Below the pieces are notes generated by a model, which saw only the letters and a program-made list of their open reading frames with translations, did no database searches and was not told the DNA's origin. The position numbers and the translations under genes were made by a program. A stretch of DNA of 18,789 nt from an uncultured Ignavibacteriota bacterium (GTDB lineage: Bacteria; Bacteroidota; Ignavibacteria; Tepidaquicellales; Tepidaquicellaceae): the NCBI GenBank assembly GCA_937959065.1, contig CALGOI010000049.1:1-18789 (forward strand), in the 5' to 3' direction. Position 1 is the first letter of the stretch. Each line of letters opens with the position of its first letter. Positions 6,424 through 14,973 of the stretch are shown here, in pieces.

Positions 6424-7184
6424 TATATGACCTTTGCGTTCTCGGGAATAACCAGTTTAAAATTTAACCTGTTATTATTCAAATCAAAGTTACTGTAATC
6501 TATAGTAATGTACTGCCGGCTGTCAGCTTTTGACAGCTCGATCTTCTTAGGAAAGTTGATTCCTTTATCCTTAAAGAAATTGGAATACTTTAATTCGATC
6601 GAGGGCACGTTAGATTGTGGATAATACTCACGGTAAAGCGTAATGTAAAAATCAGGGTGTATCCAGTATTTGCGTGTAATATCCGGTTCAGTGACGGTAA
6701 TAATATATTCGTCTTCTAATACAGTTAGCTGTGAATTCAAATCGGTTTCATCAGGAAATGTCAGGCTCGAACTAAATGCATCCACTATCTCATCAAAATC
6801 CGCCTTAATCCGCATAACAGCACCGAGATTAAGAGGGGATGATGGTCCTTTTATTACTATGTTATCGAGTGCATTAAAATAAACAAAGTCATCCCGTGTA
6901 ACAAAGATAGTTCCGGCTGTAATACCGAACGGTCCCTGGAATTTAGCATATAGACTATCGGGCTTATGAATGCTCAGTGTAAGAAAAGCGTTGTTTGATT
7001 CTTCCGGTGTCTCGAAGTAAATGTTACCTTCAGCATCGACGGACGTGATCTTACGTGAGTTAATGTTAACTTTTCTTTTTATCTCAGAGATGCTCAGGGT
7101 TTTATCGATACTGCTTCCCGGAGTACATGAATAAAACACGGCTGCTATTATGAGTAATGAGAGGTATCTGAGTTTATTGCGCAT
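6414..7184 (-). CDS. DUF4292-type outer-membrane lipoprotein
   Basis: A 256-residue exported protein. Residues 1-20 form a lipoprotein signal: basic MRNKLR, a hydrophobic stretch and a cysteine at 20 in VFYSC, though the lipobox is not textbook. The mature part is beta-rich (DAEGNIYFETPE, AFLTLSIHKPDSLYAKFQGP, GITAGTIFVTRDDFVYFNAL, IELKYSNFFKDKGINFPKKI, LNFKLVIPENAKVIYWD) and matches the DUF4292 family, which I recognise by its FGI-AGTIFVTRDDFVYFN pattern. The fold of that family is thought to resemble LolA/LolB lipoprotein carriers, so a role in outer-membrane lipid or lipoprotein handling is reasonable but unproven. It overlaps the amidotransferase-like gene before it and the EnvC-like gene after it. 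Confidence 0.75.
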   Translation of the reverse strand: MRNKLRYLSLLIIAAVFYSCTPGSSIDKTLSISEIKRKVNINSRKITSVDAEGNIYFETPEESNNAFLTLSIHKPDSLYAKFQGPFGITAGTIFVTRDDFVYFNALDNIVIKGPSSPLNLGAVMRIKADFDEIVDAFSSSLTFPDETDLNSQLTVLEDEYIITVTEPDITRKYWIHPDFYITLYREYYPQSNVPSIELKYSNFFKDKGINFPKKIELSKADSRQYITIDYSNFDLNNNRLNFKLVIPENAKVIYWD

Positions 7185-7872
7185 ACACTGAGATTTCTTT
7201 TTTAAATCGTTCTGCTAATTGCACTGATGGCTTTTCATTGTAATCCGTATATCTTTCCGGGTGCCATTGGATACCCAGAACAAAGTTTTTATCCGATTTA
7301 TTGGAATATTCTGTACCCATTATGATCCCTTCTTTGGATTTTGAATTGATCATTAGTCCTTCGCCTACTCTTTCAACTGCCTGGTTATTTGATACTACGA
7401 CTTTAATGGAATCGTTTCCGAAAATCTCGTGAGCGAGCGTATTCGGGTAAATTGTAATATCTATTTCCGGGTATTTGTCGCCTTCAATCATATTCCTGTA
7501 ACTAAATCCCCGTATTTGCTCTATATCAAAAATCAAATTTCCTCTGAAGAACACATTTAACAACTGACTGCCTCTGCAAATAGCCAGTATCGGTTTATTC
7601 TGTGATATCGCGATTTCAATCAGGTTAAGCTCGAAGCCATCGCGTTCTGGTTCGTAAGTTCCTTTGGTTTCGGTTGTATCCCAATCGCAGTATATTTCAG
7701 GGTAGATGTCCGTACCCCCGGTTAGGATCAGCCCCGAGCAATTATCTAATTTTGCCGTCTCGCTCTTGCCGTTTTCGTAATCGAGTACCTCATACGCGAT
7801 GTCAAAGTGATCAAGCCAGCTTAAGTACTTGTCGAATTTGGATTTACATTTGGATATTGCTACTTTACGCAT
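7174..7872 (-). CDS. Class I glutamine amidotransferase-like hydrolase (peptidase C26, PuuD-like)
   Basis: A 232-residue cytoplasmic enzyme of the gamma-glutamyl-GABA hydrolase type, which cleaves gamma-glutamyl amide bonds by a Cys-His-Glu triad. All three residues are seen: Cys99 in the nucleophile elbow ILAICRGSQLLNV, His204 and Glu206 in GIQWHPE. The oxyanion-side motif LILTGGTDIYPEIY (48-61) and the family's EPERDGFELNLIEIA (74-88) are also present. The usual histidine-rich VNSxHHQA motif is reduced to VSNNQAV (160-166). Stand-alone proteins like this act in polyamine catabolism or as gamma-glutamyl peptidases. The neighbours are envelope genes, so the real substrate is open; a gamma-glutamyl link in murein peptides is one speculative option. 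The ATG overlaps the lpxK stop in TAATG. Confidence 0.85.
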   Translation of the reverse strand: MRKVAISKCKSKFDKYLSWLDHFDIAYEVLDYENGKSETAKLDNCSGLILTGGTDIYPEIYCDWDTTETKGTYEPERDGFELNLIEIAISQNKPILAICRGSQLLNVFFRGNLIFDIEQIRGFSYRNMIEGDKYPEIDITIYPNTLAHEIFGNDSIKVVVSNNQAVERVGEGLMINSKSKEGIIMGTEYSNKSDKNFVLGIQWHPERYTDYNEKPSVQLAERFKKEISVYAQ

Positions 7873-8891
7873 TAATTTATCAGATCATTCAGTTTCTGTT
7901 CCAAAATATTATAATTTTTGTCAAAAGTTAATCCAATTTTTATATAGTAGATTTTATAATCATTTAGGAGAGAATCGAACTCACGGAGTTTTACCATGTC
8001 CTTATGAGTGGTGATAATGGCAAGTCCCTGTTTGGCAGTTTCAGTTATATTATGGATGTCTTTATGAATATATCCGTAATGGTCGGCGTATTTGAATTTA
8101 TGTACAATGTTTAAGCCGAGGTCTTCGATGGTTTTGTAAAAGGAGTCCGGATTTGCAACGGATGAAAGTGCAATAACGTTTTTTTGTACTGTCTCGGTTT
8201 TAACGTGATTTTTATCGTATACTCCCTCCATCTTATACCGAGCTGTAACTACCGGAATTCCGAAAACAGTTAAATCTTCGAATTCACCTATTTCAGCCCG
8301 TTTGTTATTCTGGATAATTATACCCGCGCGTTTAAGACCTGATTTGCTTTCGCGGAGATTTCCAGCCGGGAGCAGCATTTTATTGAATAACTTATTGTGA
8401 GCTCCTGCATCTACCATTACTATATCGAGATTGCGTTTGATCTTCCTGTGCTGAAACGCGTCGTCAAGTAAAATCAAATCGGGTTTAAATGTATCTATTA
8501 AATGTTCAGCACCGGCTGTCCGGTTATTATCAGCAAGTACGTGGAAGTTATTATACTTTTGTAATAATTCTTCGGAAATCATATAAAGTTCATCACCGGT
8601 CATATCTACTTTATCGTGAATCTCCTGTCCGTCACATACAAGCAGCTGAAAAGATGAATTTCTGCCGTAACCGCGTGAGACTATTCCGACCTTCTTGCCT
8701 TTTTGAAGAAAGTATTCTGCCAGGTAAATGGTTAAAGGTGTTTTACCTGTTCCACCTGTTGTGATGTTCCCTACAGATATAACAGGCACGGGAAGTTTCA
8801 CGCTTTTAAATGTACCATTATCATATAACTTATTTCTTAAATAAGTTATAACACAATAGATAAGTGATATGGGATATAGCAGGATCCTCAT
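7872..8891 (-). CDS. lpxK: Tetraacyldisaccharide 4'-kinase LpxK
   Basis: Phosphorylates the 4' position of the lipid A disaccharide using ATP at the inner membrane, making lipid IVA. The 339 residues match the family's usual length. An N-terminal hydrophobic helix (MRILLYPISLIYCVITYL) anchors the protein, and the P-loop is GNITTGGTGKT (41-51). The next motifs are GIVSRGYGR, GDELYMI, ADNNR and the catalytic-region LILLDDAFQHRKIKRNLDI (about residues 139-157). LPAGNLRES follows, and the C-terminal region has KFKYADHYGY and TTHKDMVKL. It lies directly after the DUF374 acyltransferase (TAATG overlap) and two genes after lpxB, so the substrate-producing enzyme is made from the same message. A perfect 11-bp inverted repeat lies inside the first 70 bases. 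Confidence 0.95.
   Translation of the reverse strand: MRILLYPISLIYCVITYLRNKLYDNGTFKSVKLPVPVISVGNITTGGTGKTPLTIYLAEYFLQKGKKVGIVSRGYGRNSSFQLLVCDGQEIHDKVDMTGDELYMISEELLQKYNNFHVLADNNRTAGAEHLIDTFKPDLILLDDAFQHRKIKRNLDIVMVDAGAHNKLFNKMLLPAGNLRESKSGLKRAGIIIQNNKRAEIGEFEDLTVFGIPVVTARYKMEGVYDKNHVKTETVQKNVIALSSVANPDSFYKTIEDLGLNIVHKFKYADHYGYIHKDIHNITETAKQGLAIITTHKDMVKLREFDSLLNDYKIYYIKIGLTFDKNYNILEQKLNDLIN
8825..8849 (-). repeat. Perfect 11-bp inverted repeat inside the start of lpxK
   Basis: ATAACTTATTT and its exact complement AAATAAGTTAT are separated by three bases, placing an AT-rich hairpin 43-67 bases into the lpxK reading frame. It codes for ITYLRNKLY at the end of the membrane helix. There is no T run after it, so it is not a terminator. 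It could influence translation or mRNA stability, or be chance in AT-rich DNA. Confidence 0.5.
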
Positions 8892-9484
8892 TACATTTGT
8901 GACGATAATTTAGATTTGAATTCGGTTAGTTCTGCATCATCTAAAAATTCAGGATAATACATCTTTTCACCGAACTCTGCAGTGCACTTAGAGAAGGGGA
9001 GAGGTATTTCGAATTTGTCCCAGCTCTTTGACAGCACTTTCTTTTTGCTCATTACAATTTTCACCGGAATAACGGGATATCCTGTTTTATTTGCGATGAT
9101 CAAAGCGCCGTTTTTAATTTCATACATTGGTCCTCTTGGTCCATCGGGTGTTACTACTGCAGACGATCTGTCTTTTAAACTAACTATAATCTCATTTACA
9201 GCTTCTTTGCCGCCTTTTGAACTCGAACCACGGGTGACATTGTAATTCCACTTTTTAAGTATCCTAGTCAACATGTCTCCATCCTTACTTTGTGAAACTA
9301 ATGCCGAATATTTCTTTCCTTTGAATAAGTGCCAACCTATGAGCATCTTATTGTGCCAGAATGTAAATACGGCTTTTTCATTCCTTTTGTCATCACTTAC
9401 ATCAAGACGGACTGTCTTCAGATACAGGGAAAGTAATCCCGGAAGCAGGATAGTGCCAACCTTATTTAGAAAGTTACTTTTCAA
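8891..9484 (-). CDS. DUF374-family lysophospholipid acyltransferase-like protein
   Basis: A 197-residue membrane-associated protein of the LPLAT superfamily (DUF374). Motifs in order: a hydrophobic N-terminus (VGTILLPGLLSLYL), FTFWHNKML with the catalytic-type His44, SQSKDGDML (65-72), RGSSSKGG (85-92) and TPDGPRGPMYEIKNGAL (112-128), the family's hallmark. The family is found beside lipid A genes in many Gram-negatives and is thought to transfer an acyl chain, but the substrate is not settled. Here it sits between lpxB and lpxK, which supports a lipid A or phospholipid role. The start is a TTG at 9484, overlapping the lpxB end by 11 bases and without a visible Shine-Dalgarno sequence; no better upstream start is seen. 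With lpxL apparently broken, this is the only intact acyltransferase in the window. Confidence 0.86.
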   Translation of the reverse strand: MKSNFLNKVGTILLPGLLSLYLKTVRLDVSDDKRNEKAVFTFWHNKMLIGWHLFKGKKYSALVSQSKDGDMLTRILKKWNYNVTRGSSSKGGKEAVNEIIVSLKDRSSAVVTPDGPRGPMYEIKNGALIIANKTGYPVIPVKIVMSKKKVLSKSWDKFEIPLPFSKCTAEFGEKMYYPEFLDDAELTEFKSKLSSQM

Positions 9485-10601
9485 GGATCGAATTTATTAT
9501 TGAGGCTGCATTGTCCGAGGCAGATTCGTTAGTTAGTAATGCTTTTACTTCATTGAGCTCATCTAATATCTGCTTCCTGTAATCATTGTCATCAAGAATC
9601 TTAATTGCTTCATTATAAATGTTTTCGGTATTCATCTCGTTTTGTATGTATTCTTTAACTATTTCCTTCTGCAATAATATATTAGGCATCGCAATGAAAT
9701 CTACCTGTATCATGCTTTTACCTATGAGGTAGTTAAGTTTACCCGCGCGGTAAACAACAATGAAAGGCGTACCCAATAAAGTACACTCCATTGTCGGTGT
9801 ACCTGCTTTTGTAATTACAAGGTCCGAGTTAAGTATAGCATTGTAATATGCTTCTTTGTTCTCGTCATCTTTGATAAGGTCTACATCATACCCCGAAATC
9901 ATCTCTGAATAAAAGTCTTTATCCAGGATCGATGGAGATATGATATTGATCTTTAAGTCCCTGCTTTTTTTCAGCTCCTTTGCAACTTTAAGCAGTTCGG
10001 GAAGCATACGCTGTATTTCCTCCTTACGGCTGCCGGGGAGTAACGTAATAGTGTGGGACATACTTTCGCGTGTATTAGTTTTGACGAAGGAATTAATACG
10101 CTCGACAAGCGGATGTCCGACGAATTCCGCCCGGACATTTTCCTTATTATAAAAGTCTACTTCAAAAGGAAAAACCACCAGCATTTCGTCTATATACTTT
10201 TGTATCTTTTTCACTCTTGAACGGTGCCATGCCCAGACCTGAGGAGATATATAATAGATGATCTTTCCCTTGTAGAACTTCCTGACTAATTCAGCAACTT
10301 TTAGATTATAACCCGGAAAATCGACAAGGATCACCATATCGGGGTTGAAGTCTTTTATTTTATCGACTGTTTCCTTTATCTTTGTTTTCAGGTGAGAAAG
10401 GTTCTTTAAAACTGCTGTAAAACCAATGAAATTTACTTCGTCATAATGAAAAAGCAGGTCGACACCTTCTTTTTTTAGGAAGCTGCCTCCAATGCCGGAG
10501 AATTCTATACACGGATTAAGCTCCTTTAGTTTATGTATCAAAGCAGATGAGTGAAAATCACCCGACGCTTCTCCTGCTATTATGAAGATTTTTTTCATCA
10601 T
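9474..10601 (-). CDS. lpxB: Lipid-A-disaccharide synthase LpxB
   Basis: Joins UDP-2,3-diacylglucosamine to lipid X, forming the lipid A disaccharide at the inner membrane (GT19). The 375-residue length is typical. Recognisable parts are KIFIIAGEASGDFHSSALI (4-22), FSGIGG, NFIGFTAVLKN, VDFPGYNLKVAE, YYISPQVWAWHRSRVKKI, EFVGHPLVE, TLLPGSRKEEIQRMLP and, in the C-terminal donor domain, VITKAGTPTMECTLLGTPFIVVYR followed by MPNILL. Two ATGs stand side by side at 10601 and 10598, and either may be used. A 21-base gap separates it from the phosphatase gene before it, the largest gap between SMC and ribE. The product feeds LpxK, encoded two genes on. Confidence 0.95.
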   Translation of the reverse strand: MMKKIFIIAGEASGDFHSSALIHKLKELNPCIEFSGIGGSFLKKEGVDLLFHYDEVNFIGFTAVLKNLSHLKTKIKETVDKIKDFNPDMVILVDFPGYNLKVAELVRKFYKGKIIYYISPQVWAWHRSRVKKIQKYIDEMLVVFPFEVDFYNKENVRAEFVGHPLVERINSFVKTNTRESMSHTITLLPGSRKEEIQRMLPELLKVAKELKKSRDLKINIISPSILDKDFYSEMISGYDVDLIKDDENKEAYYNAILNSDLVITKAGTPTMECTLLGTPFIVVYRAGKLNYLIGKSMIQVDFIAMPNILLQKEIVKEYIQNEMNTENIYNEAIKILDDNDYRKQILDELNEVKALLTNESASDNAASIINSILEK

Positions 10602-10622
10602 GGATTGTTAGCACTGCCGGGA

Positions 10623-11372
10623 TTAACCTCCCATCAGTACATCTTTTCGGTTGGTTTTAGCGTATTGCCTGTGTTTGATCTTATTTTCCTCTCTCAGCCG
10701 TATTAATTTTTTCTTAATATCACTGAAATCGTCATATTCAAAGTAGGTAATGTTATTTTTCCAGCAGTACGAGGCCAGCCTTTTCTTAGCAAAAACAATA
10801 TCCGCATAGTGAGCAACGCAGTGATCAGAGATGCCGTCACCAATAAACACTGATACTTCATCATAAAGATCGTTAGTATTATTAATGAGAATGTTTCGTT
10901 TGCTTATTTCACATTTCTCGCAGTGTTCATCAGCGTAGGGGAATTCTACCTCAGGTTTTAAATACTCTGTCCCATCGATTGGTGTAGTAATCAGCTTACT
11001 GGAATAGACAGGCACCTCCAGTCCTTCTTTTTTTAGGATATACCGGATATAATAATCCAGGCCGCCGCTGACAATGAAAACTTTATCATCTGAAGCTTCA
11101 AAATAGTTATAAAAGTCTTTGAAATGGGGATCTATTTCCTCTTCGTCTAAGTACTTGTCGAATGTATCGAAAGTAAAATTTTCTACAAGTTCAAGGCTGC
11201 GTTTATTACACTCCTGTCCGTTTAGTACAAGGTTGCAGTAATCGTCGGAGAGCTTATCGAAGGTTTCTTTATCCGGCACGAATTTGCCAACGGCTGAGAC
11301 CCAGACATCATTTTTTGCTACAGTGCCGTCGAAATCGCAGAATATCTTCAGTCTGTAATTCTTTTTTGCCAA
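10623..11372 (-). CDS. HAD-superfamily phosphatase, MtnX/phosphoserine-phosphatase-like
   Basis: A 249-residue cytoplasmic phosphatase. HAD motif I is FCDFDGTV (11-18, nucleophile Asp13 and acid/base Asp15), motif II is FIVSGG (99-104, Ser102), motif III is around Lys158 and motif IV is GDGISD (178-183). A helical cap lies between motifs I and II, and a CxxC pair (Cys151, Cys154) precedes the motif III region, as in the MtnX-like group that dephosphorylates an intermediate of methionine salvage. No other methionine-salvage gene is in the window, so that substrate is not supported by context. A phosphoserine or another small phosphate ester is equally possible. The start is a TTG at 11372, two bases after the SMC stop; no ATG is available near it. 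Confidence 0.8.
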   Translation of the reverse strand: MAKKNYRLKIFCDFDGTVAKNDVWVSAVGKFVPDKETFDKLSDDYCNLVLNGQECNKRSLELVENFTFDTFDKYLDEEEIDPHFKDFYNYFEASDDKVFIVSGGLDYYIRYILKKEGLEVPVYSSKLITTPIDGTEYLKPEVEFPYADEHCEKCEISKRNILINNTNDLYDEVSVFIGDGISDHCVAHYADIVFAKKRLASYCWKNNITYFEYDDFSDIKKKLIRLREENKIKHRQYAKTNRKDVLMGG

Positions 11373-11374
11373 AT

Positions 11375-14300
11375 TTATCCAACCTCAGCTTTGTCTTTAA
11401 ATCTTGTTTCGACGATAGTGGTAACACCCTGTTCCTGCATTGTTACGCCAAAGAGACGGTCCACGGTTTCCATAGTCCTTTCATTATGTGTAATTAGGAT
11501 AAACTGGGTATTGTCAGAGAATTTCCTGATGAGCTTGTTAAACCGTTTAAGATTTGCCACGTCAAGCGGGGCATCTACCTCATCCAGTACACAGAATGGG
11601 GATGGTTTAACAAGATATATTGCGAAAAGGAGAGCGATTGCTGTCAGAGTTTTCTCTCCTCCTGACAGAAGTTCGATAGATGTAGGTCGTTTCCCTCTTG
11701 GTTTTGCAACAATCTCGATCTTTGCTTCGAGAGGGTCCTCATTGATCTTACCCTCGTCATCTACATCGTATATGAGCTTAAGGTTTGCTTCGTCGCCCTG
11801 TGAGAAAAGTTCGGTGAATATCATCATGAAATTCTCTCGAATCTGTTCGAATGTCGCAAGGAATCTTTCACGGGCTTCCTGGTTGATCTTTTCTATCGTT
11901 CTTCTAATATCTTTCTCAGACTCGATAAGGTCGCTCTTTTGTTCGATCATTTTTTCAAGATCTTCCTTCTCTTGCTCAAAATCATCGAATAAAAGCTGCT
12001 GGTAACCACCGCCTAGTCTCTTTAACCTGTCGGACAGCTCCTCTACTCGTTTCTTTGATTGAGAGAACTCCATTTCATCTTCGATAAAGGTGACCGAGCC
12101 GTCTTCGATAGGTAGGTACTTGTCATATCTTTCAGTTATGTGATCTTTTATCTGTTCGGCTTTTATTTCAAGTTCCTTAATCTTGATCTGGGAATCGATA
12201 AGTCCCTGTGAAACTTTGTCGAATTGCTGTCTCCTGTCCCTTTGTTCAAGGTCTATCCTGTTCAATTCATCCTTATTTCTATCAAAGATCTCTTTCTCAG
12301 TTTTATAGCGCTCGTTCATTGAAGACTCAATGGATTTGAGTTCGTCAATTTCAGATGAATTAGAAATGAGAGCATGTTTGATATCCGCTACAGATTTTTC
12401 GTCATTCTCGATAAGAGTAATATTATCGGTTATTTTTTCATCGTCATATCGTAAAGAGTTAGCCAAGCGTAACTGGTATTGTTCTTCATTTCTAAGTTCA
12501 TTCCTTAGCTCTGTTACTTCAATGTTAAAGCTGTTATAGTCAGAGTTGAATTCTGTATATTCCTTCTCGATTTCGTTGAATTCGTCTGTAAGGAAGCCGA
12601 GTTCTTTTTCCAGGTTTGAATTATCGCTCTCCTGGCTGTTTATCTCCGCGATTAGTTCATTGATCCTTGAATTAAGATTGATATTTTCCTCTTCGATTGT
12701 GGTATAACTCTCATCGTTTTTTGCGATGGTTTTATTGATCTCTTCCAGTTTAAAATCAACTTTAGCCAGGTCATTCTCCGCAGAGTGAACCTTCTCCCGA
12801 AAGGACTCCACTTCTTCTTTGTATTTATCGAGATCAATCGAGTCACTTTCACGAGTAATCTCATCAATTTTATTATTTATATCGTTTATTTTATTCTCTA
12901 GTACACTGCATTCAGATGTTAACCTTTCAATTTGTCTTTCACGGCCGAGTTTAAGATTTTCTTCCTTGATATCACCACCTGCTCTGATGAAACTCTGTGT
13001 AATAATATCACCGTTAAGTGTAATAAACTTGTAGTAGTTGTCTTTGGAATACTTCATGGCTGTAGACGTGTCTTCGACTATTACATATTCATCCAGAAGA
13101 TATCTTATGAGTAAAAGGTATTTGTCGTTCTTTGATTTAACAAATCTGTCAGCGAATCCGTGAACGGCTTTGTCGTTCAGGAAATCCAGGTCTTCTTCAG
13201 GAAAACCGAACATAAATTCATCGAGAGCAAGCTTTTCATTTAGAATGAAAGTAACTTTCCCTTTTTGGTTCTCTTCGAGCAGTTTTATTAATCTGCTAGC
13301 GTCCTTTGCTTCGTCCAGAACAAGATAGTTTGAAACTTCACCAAGAGCTGTCTCGACAGCGATTTTGTATTTTTCTTCTACCTCAAGCATATCGATCACA
13401 GTCTTTATATTCTCTTCTTTTCTATCCTTAATAAGGTACTTTATACCCTCGGCATAATCTTCAAATGATTCAAGCAGATTCCTGAGGTATTCAACTTTGC
13501 TTCTGGTTTTTTCCAGTTCGATATTGTTTCTGTTGGATTCTTTCTCAAGGGATGATATTTCTTTGTTGAGTTCGTTCTTTTTGTCTGTGTGTAACTTTAA
13601 TACGTCCTGCGCTGCCTTGAATTGCGATTTCATATCCAGCAGGATGCTTTCCAGTTGGGTTTTATCCTCGCTCAGTACATTTGTTTGATTCAGGTTTTCG
13701 GAAGAATTGTCAGAAAGTCTTTGAAGTTCGGTAAGGTTATTCTCTAGTTTAAGCTTGTCTTTTTGGTACTCACTTTTCTTATCATGGAGAGACTGACTTA
13801 AAACTTTCAGTTTGTTTCCAAGGTCTTTCAGCTCAATTTTCTTTTCACCTATGGATTTAATTGTCCTATCCAGCTTTATCTTTTTCTCTGCAAGTGCTGC
13901 TTCAGACATTTCAACTGTATGGCGCAATGTTTTTATTTTTTCATCTACCTCTACCTGGCGTTCTTTATTTCTCTCGATATTCTTCTTAAGCGATTCGTTT
14001 TCACTGTATAAGCGTCCTATATTGTTTGTAAGTGCTTTGATCTTCTGGTCTGATACGAGGTTTTCTTTCTCGAGGGAAGTTATTTGTTCCCGTTTTTCAT
14101 TCAGCTGGGTTGTGAGATTATGCAGAGTTATCTCGAATTCCGATACTATTTTTCTCAGGTTATCAATCTTTTCGTCATAAACTTTGATCTCTTCGGATAA
14201 CGTCTCTTTTAAAACGATTCCTTCTTTCTCGTTATTTTTTATGTTCTCGATTTCGATGAACTTGTTCCTGTAGTCGGTATTAGCGACCTGAACTTCCAGT

Positions 14301-14971
14301 ACTTCAAGTTCTTCTGAAACTTTCTTGGCTTCTTCATTACGTTTGACCTGTCTTTCGAGAGCGTTTACATTTCTTTGCTTTTCACGGATTATGTCATTAA
14401 CCCTGGTAAGAGATTCCCTAACGGATTCCAGTTTATTAAATGTAAGGTCTCTGTTCTTTTTATAAGATACTATTCCCGCTGCTTCCTCGAACATCTTTCT
14501 TCTTTCGTTCTTAACAGCTGAAAGGATGGTCTCGACCATTTTTAACTCGATTACGGAATAGGCATCCGGACCAACACCGGTGTCGATAAAGAGACTTCGT
14601 ATATCTTTCAGACGAACTTTTGTGCCGTTTAGATAATACTCAGTCTCACCGCTTCGATAGAAACGGCGTGCAATTGTAACTTCATTATATTCAGTCGGGA
14701 GGATATTTTTGCTGTTTATGAGGGTAAGAGCTACTTCAGCCAGTCCGAGTGGTTTTCTTCGGCTGGTACCACTAAAGACAACATCATCACGTTTTTCGCT
14801 TCGCAGAGCTTTATCGCCTTGTTCACCGAGTACCCACCTTATTGCATCAACTATGTTCGATTTACCCGATCCGTTTGGACCTACAATTGCCGATACTCCG
14901 GCATCAAACTCGATTGAAGTTTTTTCTGCGAATGACTTAAATCCAAATATTTCCAGCTTGGATAAATACAA
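11375..14971 (-). CDS. smc: Chromosome segregation protein SMC
   Basis: The ATPase core of bacterial condensin, which loops and organises the chromosome with ScpA and ScpB. The 1198-residue protein is complete. The N-terminal head has MYLSKLEIFGFKSFAEKT and Walker A GPNGSGKSN (31-39), followed by a long coiled coil (about 165-505). The hinge (about 505-680) includes AVETALGEVSNYLV and FIRAGGDIKEE, and then comes the returning coiled coil. The C-terminal head carries signature LLSGGEKTLTAIALLFAI and Walker B PFCVLDEVDAPLD. The start is TTG at 14971 with AAAGGA five bases upstream, embedded in the end of the GH2-like gene, so that start is well supported. ScpA and ScpB are not in the window. 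It is co-directional with, and two bases from, both neighbours. Confidence 0.96.
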   Translation of the reverse strand: MYLSKLEIFGFKSFAEKTSIEFDAGVSAIVGPNGSGKSNIVDAIRWVLGEQGDKALRSEKRDDVVFSGTSRRKPLGLAEVALTLINSKNILPTEYNEVTIARRFYRSGETEYYLNGTKVRLKDIRSLFIDTGVGPDAYSVIELKMVETILSAVKNERRKMFEEAAGIVSYKKNRDLTFNKLESVRESLTRVNDIIREKQRNVNALERQVKRNEEAKKVSEELEVLEVQVANTDYRNKFIEIENIKNNEKEGIVLKETLSEEIKVYDEKIDNLRKIVSEFEITLHNLTTQLNEKREQITSLEKENLVSDQKIKALTNNIGRLYSENESLKKNIERNKERQVEVDEKIKTLRHTVEMSEAALAEKKIKLDRTIKSIGEKKIELKDLGNKLKVLSQSLHDKKSEYQKDKLKLENNLTELQRLSDNSSENLNQTNVLSEDKTQLESILLDMKSQFKAAQDVLKLHTDKKNELNKEISSLEKESNRNNIELEKTRSKVEYLRNLLESFEDYAEGIKYLIKDRKEENIKTVIDMLEVEEKYKIAVETALGEVSNYLVLDEAKDASRLIKLLEENQKGKVTFILNEKLALDEFMFGFPEEDLDFLNDKAVHGFADRFVKSKNDKYLLLIRYLLDEYVIVEDTSTAMKYSKDNYYKFITLNGDIITQSFIRAGGDIKEENLKLGRERQIERLTSECSVLENKINDINNKIDEITRESDSIDLDKYKEEVESFREKVHSAENDLAKVDFKLEEINKTIAKNDESYTTIEEENINLNSRINELIAEINSQESDNSNLEKELGFLTDEFNEIEKEYTEFNSDYNSFNIEVTELRNELRNEEQYQLRLANSLRYDDEKITDNITLIENDEKSVADIKHALISNSSEIDELKSIESSMNERYKTEKEIFDRNKDELNRIDLEQRDRRQQFDKVSQGLIDSQIKIKELEIKAEQIKDHITERYDKYLPIEDGSVTFIEDEMEFSQSKKRVEELSDRLKRLGGGYQQLLFDDFEQEKEDLEKMIEQKSDLIESEKDIRRTIEKINQEARERFLATFEQIRENFMMIFTELFSQGDEANLKLIYDVDDEGKINEDPLEAKIEIVAKPRGKRPTSIELLSGGEKTLTAIALLFAIYLVKPSPFCVLDEVDAPLDVANLKRFNKLIRKFSDNTQFILITHNERTMETVDRLFGVTMQEQGVTTIVETRFKDKAEVG

Positions 14972-14973
14972 TA

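Noticed and set aside
11391..12005. Long open frame (204 codons) opposite the smc gene
   Set aside because: It lies wholly antisense to the conserved SMC C-terminal head and has low-complexity Ser/Arg-rich content. It is a shadow of smc codon use.
13812..14180. Antisense open frame in the smc coiled-coil region
   Set aside because: Phe/Ser-rich translation is the typical mirror of Glu/Lys-rich coiled-coil coding; no ribosome-binding site and no recognisable family.
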